Below the pieces are notes generated by a model. It ran no database searches and had not been told where the DNA came from. It saw only the letters and a list, made by a program, of their open reading frames with translations. The translations under genes and the position numbers were made by a program. A stretch of DNA of 64,000 bases from Oscillospiraceae bacterium (GTDB taxonomy: Bacteria; Bacillota; Clostridia; Oscillospirales; UBA929). Position 1 is the stretch's first letter. The number at the start of each line of letters is the position of its first letter. The DNA is taken from NCBI GenBank assembly GCA_009780275.1, contig WRAI01000006.1, forward strand, positions 20,580-84,579, in the 5' to 3' direction. Shown one piece after another: positions 24,805 through 34,400 of this stretch.

Positions 24805-25635
24805 ATGAAAAAACAAGAAATCGTAAACGTACAAGGCACGGCGGTTGCCGTCCTCACCCACAGGGAAGATGATTACATATCTCTGACCGACATGGCGAAG
24901 TATAAAAATGCCGATACGACAGGGCTTGTAATTTCCCATTGGATGAGGACAGGCTATACTCTAAATTTCTTGGGTGCATGGGAACAACTCAACAACCCAA
25001 ATTTTAATGTTACCGATTTCGGTAACATTAAAATGGAGAGCGTGGACAATAGCTTTATTATTTCCACAAAACAATGGGTGGAGCGAACAGGAGCAATCGG
25101 AATTATCGCAAAGCCCGGACGTTACGGCGGCACATATGCTCATCGTGACATTGCTTTCGAGTTCGCCACTTGGTTAAGCCCCGAATTTAAGCTGTACTTG
25201 ATTACCGAGTTCCAGCGTTTGAAACAAGAGGAACAAGGGCGGCTTTCGCTCGAATGGAATCTGCAACGCACTTTGTCAAAAATCAATTATCGAATCCATA
25301 CGGATGCCGTGAAAGAGCGGCTCATTCCCGAAGAAATAACCAAGCAACAAGCCTCGTATGTCTACGCCAACGAAGCCGACCTTTTGAACGTGGCACTCTT
25401 TGGAAAGACGGCATCACAATGGCGGGCAGAAAATGCGGGTAAAGAGGGAAATATGCGTGACTACGCAACGCTTGAACAGTTGGTTGTTCTCTCAAACATT
25501 GAAAGCATAAACGCATTATTGATACGGCAGGGACTTTCCCAATCCGACAGGCTACGACAACTGAACAACACCGCCATATTGCAAATGAAGTCCCTTGTCG
25601 GTGCATCACTTCAAAAAAGACTCACACAGAAGTAA
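24805..25635 (+). CDS. KilA-N-domain protein (last cargo gene)
   Basis: 276 residues. Residues 1-125 form a KilA-N DNA-binding domain (EDDYISLTDMAKYKN, HWMRTGYTLNFLGAWEQLNN, YGGTYAHRDIAFEFATWLSP). The C-terminal part is helical (EADLLNVALFGKTASQWRAE, ATLEQLVVLSNIESINALLI), as in other chromosomal KilA-N proteins often found beside restriction-modification genes. AGGAGG precedes ATG 24805. A row of hairpins ends the transcript just after it. Confidence 0.83.
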   Translation: MKKQEIVNVQGTAVAVLTHREDDYISLTDMAKYKNADTTGLVISHWMRTGYTLNFLGAWEQLNNPNFNVTDFGNIKMESVDNSFIISTKQWVERTGAIGIIAKPGRYGGTYAHRDIAFEFATWLSPEFKLYLITEFQRLKQEEQGRLSLEWNLQRTLSKINYRIHTDAVKERLIPEEITKQQASYVYANEADLLNVALFGKTASQWRAENAGKEGNMRDYATLEQLVVLSNIESINALLIRQGLSQSDRLRQLNNTAILQMKSLVGASLQKRLTQK

Positions 25636-25701
25636 TCTAAGGTAGTTAAAAGCACTTAAACCGCCAAAGGCGAAAATCCAGTTCAAAAGACTGGCAAGCA
25701 A

Positions 25702-25784
25702 TGTATTTGTGTAACAAATACAGCTTGTTGAGGGAAACCCCTCAAACTCCCCCCAGCAAAAATCGCCGTGAGGCGATTTTTGCT
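25702..25784. terminator. Bidirectional terminator cluster between cargo and relaxase
   Basis: Three hairpins in a row: TGTATTTG/CAAATACA (25702-25722), TTGAGG/CCTCAA (about 25729-25746), and AGCAAAAATCGCC-GTGA-GGCGATTTTTGCT (25755-25784, 13 bp). The last has T-rich arms on both strands, so it can stop the plus-strand cargo and the converging minus-strand relaxase transcript. The 258-base gap holds nothing else I can support. Confidence 0.72.
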
Positions 25785-25893
25785 TTAAGCCGCTTTCGCG
25801 TCTGCTGGCACTCGTTCCGAGTGCGTAAAACCATAAACCCCAACCCCTTTCCAAAATCGTTTTTAAGGCAAAGGTAACAGCATAAAAGGCGTT

Positions 25894-27327
25894 TTACCGC
25901 TCCGTGCGGTCATTGGCTCTGCCAATTTCAGCATCACGGTAATCCAGTAGTTGGTGAACATTTTGCTGTGCCATTAGAATCTCTTGCATATGGTTTCGGG
26001 CGGCAGAGTAACCAGCATACAGCTTTTTCTTCTCGGCGGTCAGCGTGGCATACTCCTGTTTTAGAGAGTTGATGGTCGGCAACTTCGCCAGCCCATTCTC
26101 GTCAAAGAACGCTTTGGCAGCTTTACAATCTTCAATGGCTTTTTCGTTCTCGGCATAGAATTTTTTGCTGAATTTACGGCGCTTGTATTCGGCGTAAACA
26201 TCTTTGGTCTTAACGTAAGTGCCGATGTGTTTTTGCATGGGCGGTATCTCTTTCAAGCGTTCATCAGCGGCGTGGATGCGGGTTTGCAAATCGTTAAAAT
26301 CGCCTTTGGCTTTTTGTGCTGCCTCGGACAACTTCTCTAAATCGTCAAGGTCATTATCCTGTAAAAACATGAGGGTCTTGGCGGCTTGTTTGAGATTGAA
26401 AACCTTAGACCACCGCTCGTACCCCGGCGAATTTTGAGCCTTGATAGAGTTCTGCACATCAATGAGCAAGCTAAACTTTCGCTCTTGTGGTGCAGGGGCA
26501 GTTTTGACAGGGGGCGGTGCATCGGCGGTTGGAGTTTCACGCATGGGAGCGGAACGCAATCCAGCGATTCTTTCCTTGATGGCATCCTCGGTGTAATCCT
26601 CGGACAAGCCTTTGAGCCGCAGGAAACACCGCTTGCCCGGTAGTCGCACAGAGCGGCGTGAACGCTTAAATTCGCAATTTTCATCCTCCAACAGCTTGAT
26701 AAATTCCTCGAAAGTGGCAGGGTTATGTTGGAGTGCTTTTTCGATAAACTGTTCCAGCAATTCACGAGCGGACGGCTCTTTTTTGCTACCCAGCCAATCC
26801 GCATAACTTCCACGGCTGGGCTTGGGGTTTTCGATAACGGATAATCCGTTTTCTAAGCACACAATATCGCACATTCTACGCAATGCACGAGTTGACCCCC
26901 AAAAGTTTTTGAATTTCTTATCGGTGTTGAGGTTTACTGCGTTGTACATGATGTGGCAATGGATATGCCCTTTATCTTCGTGGGTGGCAACGACAAACTG
27001 ATGATTACCTTTCGTCCACCGCAGGGTCATATCGTGACAGAGTTTAGCCGCATCTTCGGGAGTTATCTCACCCGGCTTGAACGATATTCTGATGTGGTAG
27101 AGTAAAACATCTTTTTTATTTGCCGCTGTGCCGATGCTCTTATCATAATCCTGCTTGTTGAGCAAAAAGTCTAAATAATGAGTGCGAGGGTCGCAACCGT
27201 GAGTGCTTATCAATTCGCCGTTTCTTGTCTTGCTGGGATTTGTGATGTAGTGCAAGCTATCGGCAAAAGTTTGAACAGTCGTTTTGCCTTTCTTGGCTCT
27301 GATTGGTTTTATCCATGTTGCCGCCAT
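25894..27327 (-). CDS. MOBP-type relaxase
   Basis: 477 residues; nicks oriT and leads the strand into the recipient. The metal-binding HxHxH motif is GHIHCHIMYNAVN (about 130). The probable catalytic Tyr is in SLHYITNPSKT (about residue 28). The C-terminal half is helical and charged, without a primase or helicase domain. ATG 27327 has AAAGGAGG upstream. It is separated from mobC by a SLOG gene and a candidate oriT, and from the rest of the tra genes by the terminator at 28050-28091, so it forms its own transcription unit. Confidence 0.9.
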   Translation of the reverse strand: MAATWIKPIRAKKGKTTVQTFADSLHYITNPSKTRNGELISTHGCDPRTHYLDFLLNKQDYDKSIGTAANKKDVLLYHIRISFKPGEITPEDAAKLCHDMTLRWTKGNHQFVVATHEDKGHIHCHIMYNAVNLNTDKKFKNFWGSTRALRRMCDIVCLENGLSVIENPKPSRGSYADWLGSKKEPSARELLEQFIEKALQHNPATFEEFIKLLEDENCEFKRSRRSVRLPGKRCFLRLKGLSEDYTEDAIKERIAGLRSAPMRETPTADAPPPVKTAPAPQERKFSLLIDVQNSIKAQNSPGYERWSKVFNLKQAAKTLMFLQDNDLDDLEKLSEAAQKAKGDFNDLQTRIHAADERLKEIPPMQKHIGTYVKTKDVYAEYKRRKFSKKFYAENEKAIEDCKAAKAFFDENGLAKLPTINSLKQEYATLTAEKKKLYAGYSAARNHMQEILMAQQNVHQLLDYRDAEIGRANDRTER

Positions 27328-27416
27328 TGGGTGAGCCTCCTTTCGTGATTTTAGTAAGTAAAAGGCACGGTCAATGTAGACCGCGCCACGAGCGTTTGTA
27401 TTGATTGGAAAGCAAA

Positions 27417-27890
27417 TTACTCTGCAAGATTAAGAACGGATATACCTTTTTCATTGGCAAGGCGAACGGTCTGTGCCGTGCCTGTGCGTTGGTATTTCAT
27501 GTAAGCAATGCAAAAATCGCTGTCCTGTACCAAGCGGATGTTCCGTTTTTTCATGCAGTCTTTGGTGTATTCCTCGGACACATAGACTATTTCATCGGCG
27601 GCGGCAAGCAGTTCTTTGTACGCCGCCTTGTCATTAGCAGACCAGCCTTTGTCTTGCTCTCGGCAGGGTAAAACCATCACCAACCTCATAAACTCATGCC
27701 GTGCCTTTAACTCCAAAACTGCAAACCCGCCGAGCGTGTCAAAACCGATTGCCCCGCCGCAGAGGAATGTACCAACCCCCTCTTTGATGAGTGCCTCAAT
27801 CGTTTCAGACAGGCGATTTTTGAGCATAAGCAACTCCGCTTTTCCGATTTTTCTATGCCCTGTAAAACAGCATATACTTTCCTTTTTCAA
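27417..27890 (-). CDS. DUF1273/YspA-like SLOG-fold protein
   Basis: 157 residues. The N-terminal CCFTGHRK and the later GGAIGFDTLG are hallmarks of the DUF1273/YspA branch of the SLOG superfamily, which binds nucleotide-derived ligands. KARHEFMRLVMVLPCREQDK and SEEYTKDCMKKRN are also family-like. The start is TTG 27890, with AAAGGGG nine bases upstream; a TTG at 27899 is too close to the ribosome site. It sits upstream of the relaxase on the same strand. Function on ICEs is unknown. Confidence 0.82.
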   Translation of the reverse strand: MKKESICCFTGHRKIGKAELLMLKNRLSETIEALIKEGVGTFLCGGAIGFDTLGGFAVLELKARHEFMRLVMVLPCREQDKGWSANDKAAYKELLAAADEIVYVSEEYTKDCMKKRNIRLVQDSDFCIAYMKYQRTGTAQTVRLANEKGISVLNLAE

Positions 27891-27930
27891 TAATTCCAAC
27901 CCCTTTCAAATTCGCTAAAATACTGGATAA

Positions 27931-27975
27931 ATCCATGTTAGCGCGCTCAAAAGGGGTAGCGCAGCCCCCCAAAAA
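27931..27975. other. oriT: Candidate origin of transfer
   Basis: The stretch lies between mobC and the relaxase gene, the usual oriT position. GTTAGCGCGCTC (27937-27948) agrees at 9 of 12 bases with the RSF1010/pMV158 nic consensus GTAAGTGCGCCC. TAGCGCGC with GCAGCCCCCCAAAA 14 bases on is repeated at 709-743. The nic call is inference from position and similarity. Confidence 0.45.
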
Positions 27976-28049
27976 ATCTTTGTGAAAATCAGAGGCCACG
28001 GAGCAATTTTGATAGGTGTTTGTTAGGCGCATTGCCCGGTCAAAGGTAT

Positions 28050-28091
28050 AAAAAAAAGTGCGGCGGTCACGTTTGATTGTGACCGCCGCAC
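28050..28091 (-). terminator. Rho-independent terminator after mobC
   Basis: A perfect 13-bp stem, GTGCGGCGGTCAC/GTGACCGCCGCAC (28058-28091), with an 8-base loop is followed on the minus strand by TTTTTTTT (28057-28050). It ends the long tra transcript just after the mobC stop. Confidence 0.85.
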
Positions 28092-28097
28092 CGTGGG

Positions 28098-28433
28098 CTA
28101 TATACTCGCCAGCTTTTTCATTATGCCCTCTGCCGACACCCACAATTTTTCGTAGTTGTCCTGTAAATCCTTTATATCCGAGGCGAATATGCTGTGTGTT
28201 TCGTTGGCTCGTTTCGCCATTTGGTTGAGATTGTTGGTAGCGTTGCGAAGCAGTCGGACGAGTTCACGCACATCGGAAAAGTCAACACGAACAACATAGC
28301 CGTCCAAAATCATTTTGCGGACATACGCTCCACGGTTGGCAATCCCAGCCGCTTGCATTTTTTCCTCAATCAGAGCGTTTTCGGATTCAGTCACCCTCGC
28401 AGTTACGAACACAGTCCTGTTGTTCTTTTCTAT
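28098..28433 (-). CDS. mobC: MobC-like relaxosome accessory protein, apparent AUA start
   Basis: About 111 residues. A ribbon-helix-helix-type N-terminal region (FVTARVTESENALIEEKMQA, NRGAYVRKMILDG) and the C-terminal RLLRNATNNLNQMAKRANET are typical of MobC, which binds oriT and helps the relaxase melt it. The only GTG (28412) would begin at VFVTAR and has no ribosome site. Seven codons further up, at 28433, AUA GAA AAG AAC AAC AGG follows GGGGGG by six bases and restores the usual basic MobC N-terminus (xEKNNRT). An AUA start is therefore proposed; GTG 28412 is the fallback. The gene lies directly after the giant methylase-helicase gene. Confidence 0.82.
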   Translation of the reverse strand: MEKNNRTVFVTARVTESENALIEEKMQAAGIANRGAYVRKMILDGYVVRVDFSDVRELVRLLRNATNNLNQMAKRANETHSIFASDIKDLQDNYEKLWVSAEGIMKKLASI

Positions 28434-28450
28434 GAGCAGCCCCCCTTTCG

Positions 28451-31400
28451 TCAGAGTGTAGTTTCTTTCTTTTGGGTCGGAGCATCGCCGCCGCCAAACT
28501 CGGCTCTGCTCTTTTGTGCGTATCGTTCGAGGTCATCAAGCATGGACGGTCTACCTTTTGCTGAGTTGGACTTCGCCGCAACACGGTCATTAGTTCTGCC
28601 AGCCTTGCTAACATAACTAACAGGGGCGATTTTCAGCACATCGTCCAAAATCCGTATGGTGTCTTTTTCGGCAGGGATAAAATATCTTGTTTGATACCCT
28701 ATCCGTTCGGTGAACAATCCTTTTTTCGTCAGTAAATCATTATGAAGAAAATCAGCACCGATGACCTCTATTCGTTGCTCATTGGACACCCGCCGCTGGA
28801 CGATTCGCCAATCGTTATCAAGGTAGACTGTATCGCCGCTTTTAATGTTTTTCAACAAGTCCACCGTTTCGATTTTTTCCTTTTCCCTCGTAGCCCCCAG
28901 CTTTTCCAACGTGGCATCAATGGCATCTTCGGGTATGACCCTACCGATGAGTAAATCACCGTCAGAAGTAAGAACACGATAAATCCGCACGTTTTCAATG
29001 GGGAGTTTATCCCATACAGGCAACACCGTACCGCCAATCAAGTGTAGATTGTTGGTACGAAATTCGGGCAGTTCAGAAACAGCCTTATCCCAAAGTTTTT
29101 CGGCGGTTTCGGGAGTGAGTTTATTCCAGTTTCCCATCAGTCTGCCGAGGGGCATATACTCGTTACCGTCTTGCCCTGTAAGTCTGCAATTCTCGGTTAT
29201 ATTGCCGTGTTCATCGGTTACAGATGAAGTTTTGAACGCCGCTCTAACCGCTCCTGTGTTCTTGCTTTGGTAAAAGCCGATAAAGGCAGAGTTATCGGTT
29301 TTGATGTTCTCAAACTCTAACGGCTTTATTTTGTTGTGGGTAGTGAGGTTGAAATACTTGGTTGTTGCCCCTGTGCTTTCATCGGCTCGAATATCGGTGA
29401 CTTCGTTCAACACAACCTTATCAGCCTTGAAGTTTTCAAGCCCACGGTCAAGTGTGCCATCTTGCAAGGCTTTCTCGGTGGCAATATGCAGCCGCTCGGC
29501 GTAGCCGTCAAAGACAGCGTTCTGCTCGTTACATTCAAGGGAAAGGATGCGATTCAAAAACTTGTTGACCTCACGCATTTCATTTGCCGTAACAATGATT
29601 TGACCGTACTCGTCAACCAGCTTGTCCTTTAAGCCCAGCTTTTCAATGACTGCCATGCCGTCCTCTACACCCTCAACACGATTGAGGATTAAAGACTTGT
29701 AATATCCCGCCAGCACATCAGCCGCAAAAGCATTTTCCAAGTTATCTCCGGCGGTGAACAGCCCTTGACTGCCAGTTTGCCGTTGCCCTTTCGTCAAAGC
29801 CCCAAGCTGGTCTAACCGCTTGGCGATGGTGGAAATGAAACGCATTTGCCCCTTTAAGTCCGTTGTCACGAGCGAAAACGTAGGCGAGGACACTTGGTTG
29901 CTCCTGTGGGAACGCCCAAAGCCCTGTACCGCCGCGTCAGCTTGCCAGCCCGCTTGCAAAAGATAATGAACACGGTGCTGTTGGTTCTTAGCCGACTTGT
30001 CAGCGTGATAACTTTTGCCAGTTCCCCCTGCTCTTGAAAAAACGATGATACGCTTATCACCGTCTTGGAACGCCGAAACATCGGCTTGCTTTTTGGAGGC
30101 GATGTTTTCCTCTCTCGCCTTGCCGTCAGTAACGACAACACGCCGCTTTCGTCCTGTGTTCTCGGCTACCATATCGCTCCCGAAATGGTTGATAATCATA
30201 TCAAGAGCGGATGCGGGTACTTTGATACTGCCTAACTTGTCGAGCAGCTCGTCCTTTTGTTTAACTGCCTCACGGTTGATTACAGCGTTGCCCTCGCTGT
30301 CAAAGACTGGCCGACTGCGTTCATTGCAGTTTTCGTCCTCGTACTTTTCAAATTGCACGGTAGGAAATGAGTTTTCGATATAGGACATCAGCATCTGCTT
30401 AGGGGTCAAGTCAAAATCTTCGAGGTCAAGTTCATGTTCTTGCAATCGAGCAAACTCCCGCTCCTGTGCGCTTTCATTGGTACTCACAAGCTGGATTACC
30501 ACGGAATTGTCATTGTCCAACTGCTTTTGAATATCGGCAATCATGCTCGGCACTTGCATGGCAGTAAGGATTTGATTGAAAAAGCGTTGCTCCGCACTCC
30601 AAAAAGCACCGTAAGCCCTGCCTTTCGCCGTGCCGTCCTTGTCTTGGTTGGTCGTTTTTAATGCGGCGTTCAAGTTTTGGAGAACAACTTGCCAAGACCG
30701 CGCTAACTCGTCATATATCTGCCGCTGGTTGGGTGTGAGTTCATGGACGATTTTATCGTAGGCAACATCCTCGTAGCTGATATTGCGGGAAAGATACACG
30801 CCCATCGCTTTCATATCTCTTGCAATGAGTTCCATTGCGGCAAGTCCTCCGGCTTTGATTCTGTGAACAAAATCGTCACCGTTGGGGAACGCCGTACCCT
30901 CGCCCCACAAACCCAGCCGCTCGGCATACCGTAGGTTTTCCACTTCGGTTGCCCCGGTTGCGGAGGAATAAATGATTTTCGCGTTCGGTAGAGCATCCTG
31001 TATGGCAAGCCCCGCCATACCTCGCTGGCTGGCTTTTTTGATACCCCTGTTGCCTTTGCTGGCGGTGGAGTTCGCCATGTTGTGCGCCTCGTCAAAAACA
31101 ATTACGCCGTCAAAATCCTTTCCGAGCCAGTTCACAATCTTTTCAAAGTTTGAATCGCTTTGGTCGAAACCCTTTGATAAAGCAGAATAGGTAGCAAATA
31201 AAATAGCCTCGTCATTGCTCAACGAGGCATCCGCTTTTTTACCACCCTCAAATTCCGTCACTAAATCGGAGTTGCCGAATAACGCCGTAACATCACGTTT
31301 TGCATCCGGCACTAAGCCCCTGTTTTCACTTAGCCACACGGCTTTTTTATTGCCTTGATTGAAGTTATCCAAGATAATCCCTGTAACCGTGCGCCCCTTG

Positions 31401-34400
31401 CCTACGCCTGTGCCGTCACCTAAGAAGAATCCCCTTGTGTTGCCATTGGGGAGGGTTTGTTTATGGCTTTGCCCTGCGTATGTGACCGCCTCTAACTGCA
31501 CATCAGACAAAATACCATTGCTGATTATATCTTGACTTAGAGTAGGCTTGTAGGTAACAGGTGGCGGCTGTATCGCACTCATAGCCGCACTCTCGCTGAT
31601 GTTGGCGGGGTGGGGCTGTACGTTTGTAAGCAGTAGCGGTTGCGGCTCGTAGTTCTCAAAAATGCTGTCGGTGAGTTCTGTTTTAACAGGCTTTGGCGGC
31701 GTTAGCCGCGGCTCAATACTCCCAAGAGATTGTCCGCTAACAGCATCGTCAACTCGTCCAAATTCAGGGTTGACATCATTTCGTCCGTCATTTCCTCTAT
31801 GTCGTTCTCCGTGGACGATTGGTGCAAGCCCATCATCGCCGACACTTGCAGGGTCGGGTGGAGTTGAGGGAGTTCCGTCAGATACTGCACCAAGTTCTGA
31901 TGTAGTGGTCTGCTCTCGTCCAGTTCCACCAACTGCGGTATCAGTTCTGCCGCTTGGAGCAAATACAGACTCATCGGGCTTGCGTTCCGGCTCTCGCTCT
32001 GTAATAGTTTCAGAGCGTGTTGGTGTAGCGATGATTCGTTCATGTCCACTATCAATTTCAATGCTTGGTCTATCATTCCGAATACCTCCCAAGATATTTT
32101 GTAGGTCGGTCAAGTTTTCGATAAAAGCGGTCTTTACAGGCTCGACAGTAGCACCGTTCTTGTCTATGACAAGCACTTGTATTCCAAAGGTTGTGCCGTA
32201 TTTGTTGTAGTTCTTGCCGTCTACGCCAATGTTCGCCTTGACGTTGTACTGAGCCTTGATGTCACGCCACCAACTGCGGAAAGCGGGAGCATCATCAGCC
32301 ATTCCTTGCCCGACAATGGCAACCAATCGTCCGTTGGGAGCAAGCATCTTTAATGCCTCGTCAATGTGCTTTGCCCCGATTTTCGTGTCGTGGATGTTAC
32401 GTTCAGCCGATGAAGAAAACGGCGGGTTCATAACAATGACCGTAGGCTCTAATTTATCACCGTGGATGTTGTTGATTTGCTCGGCATCTTCATTGAAAAA
32501 TCCGTCAAAAGGTAGATTTTTAAGGATTTCAAGCCTACGTTTGTCGAGTTCGTTGACGAATACCGTTGCACCGTCTTTCTTGGCAAAAACCGCAATGCCG
32601 CCAATTCCGGCGGAGGGTTCAAGCACAACATCGTCTGCGGTCACGTTCGCCGCCCAATTCGCAAGGTACGCAATGCTCGGCGGGGTAGAGAATTGTTGAA
32701 ACTTCTCCATTTCAGCGGTGCGACGGGTCTGTGTGGGGAACAATTCAAGAGCGTTCATCATGCTTTCATGTGAGAGGTTGTCAACCGATAACACATACTG
32801 ATTCACGCCGAGTTCCATTGCATCGTAGGCATCTTTTGAGGTAAAGGCGTTGTTTGCCATCGTATCGCCGTATGCCTGTGTTGCCGCCGCAAAAAGTTCC
32901 GCACTTGTAAACCTTTCGCCATTTTCCAGTTTGGACTGTACAAAGGCGGCTATTTCCGTTGTCGGGGATGTGGCAGCTTGTACGGTGGTGATTTCATTGA
33001 CTTGCGGTGGGTCTGTAATTTCCAAAGATTCGTCATAAGCCCTGCCGATTGCAACGGCGGCATCCATCATTCGTTGTAAACTTGCCTCTGCTGATTCTCG
33101 TAATTCGTCAAAGTTTTCAATGCCGTATGCCGTCAACTCGTCAATTACGGACTGAGGTACGTTTTCCTTTGTGATTACTACCTCGCCATCAGCGTGAACA
33201 CGGCCAACAATATCAATTTCATCGGGGTCTATATCGTTGAACACGATTATCCTGTCGGGGTCGGATAAAAACCGATAACTAAGGGAGTATTCAGCGGCGG
33301 TGTCTTGTTGCGGTTCATCTTCTGTAATGCTTAATTGCGGTACAGCCTCATGGACGGTAACATCATCCATGCCATGTCGCACAGCAACCCCGAAACCCTC
33401 ACTCACAAGGCGGTCAACATATCCATCAAGTGCGTGTGCGGGAACACCTACGAGCGGCACACGTTCGTCAAGTCCTACGTCACGCCCGACAAGGGCAAGG
33501 TTAAGGAATTTCGACACAGCGTTGGCATCGCTACCCATTACCTCATAAAAGTCACCCAGCCGATAAAATAGGATTTTATCTTTATGCTCGTTGGCAATGG
33601 CGGTGTAGTCCTGCCACATCGGACTGCCCTGCGGTTCAAGCGAGTTATCCGAAACATCCAATAGAGGTTTGCCCTCATGGACGATATTGCCCTCTATGCC
33701 GTACCCAACTGCAACACTTCTTCCATCGTTAGTAAAGCGTTCAATATATTCGTCAAGAGCATGGAGGGGGATGCTGATATAGGGTTGATACTCAGCCAAT
33801 CCAAAATCGCCCATTACAAGTGTTAATTCATACTGCTTTGATAAAACGTGTGCATCTTCACCAATGGCATAGAAATAGCCGCCGCCATGCTTTAATGCGA
33901 TTTTATCTTGATGTTCGCCGGAAAGGGCTTGATACTCCCGCCACAATTCATTACCCTGCGGCGTTGCAATTTCAGCTTGCAGGGCTTGCTTGTGAGCATC
34001 AAGAACGCTCATATAATTTACCCGCACATCATCATCGGATAATTCGCCGTTGCGGTAGGCGTTCATTTGCTCCCACACATCACGAGGGATATTTGTTGCC
34101 CCTGTTATATCGCCCCACGGAGTAATGCCTGTTGTGGTGGTGATATAGGTGTAATCGCCCATCTTGCCTACGGCATATTCCACACCGTCCTTGTTATAGC
34201 CAATCTTGTCACGGTCTTGGTATAGGTTCATATCAAAATCGTGCTGTGCAGCTTGCCAATCTACAAAGAAAACAGGCGGTGGACTGCCTTGTGAGGTTAC
34301 GCTTGCAGTTTCGGGTTGCATTTCGGACGGTTGCTCTGTTTCCTGTGCTTGGGGCGAAACTTCGGCGGCACGAGGCGTAACTGTGGTAAAGACAAACTCT

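Noticed and set aside
31662..32210. Plus-strand frame of 182 codons and a minus frame at 31702-32076
   Set aside because: Both are shadows of the giant helicase gene in a low-complexity linker.
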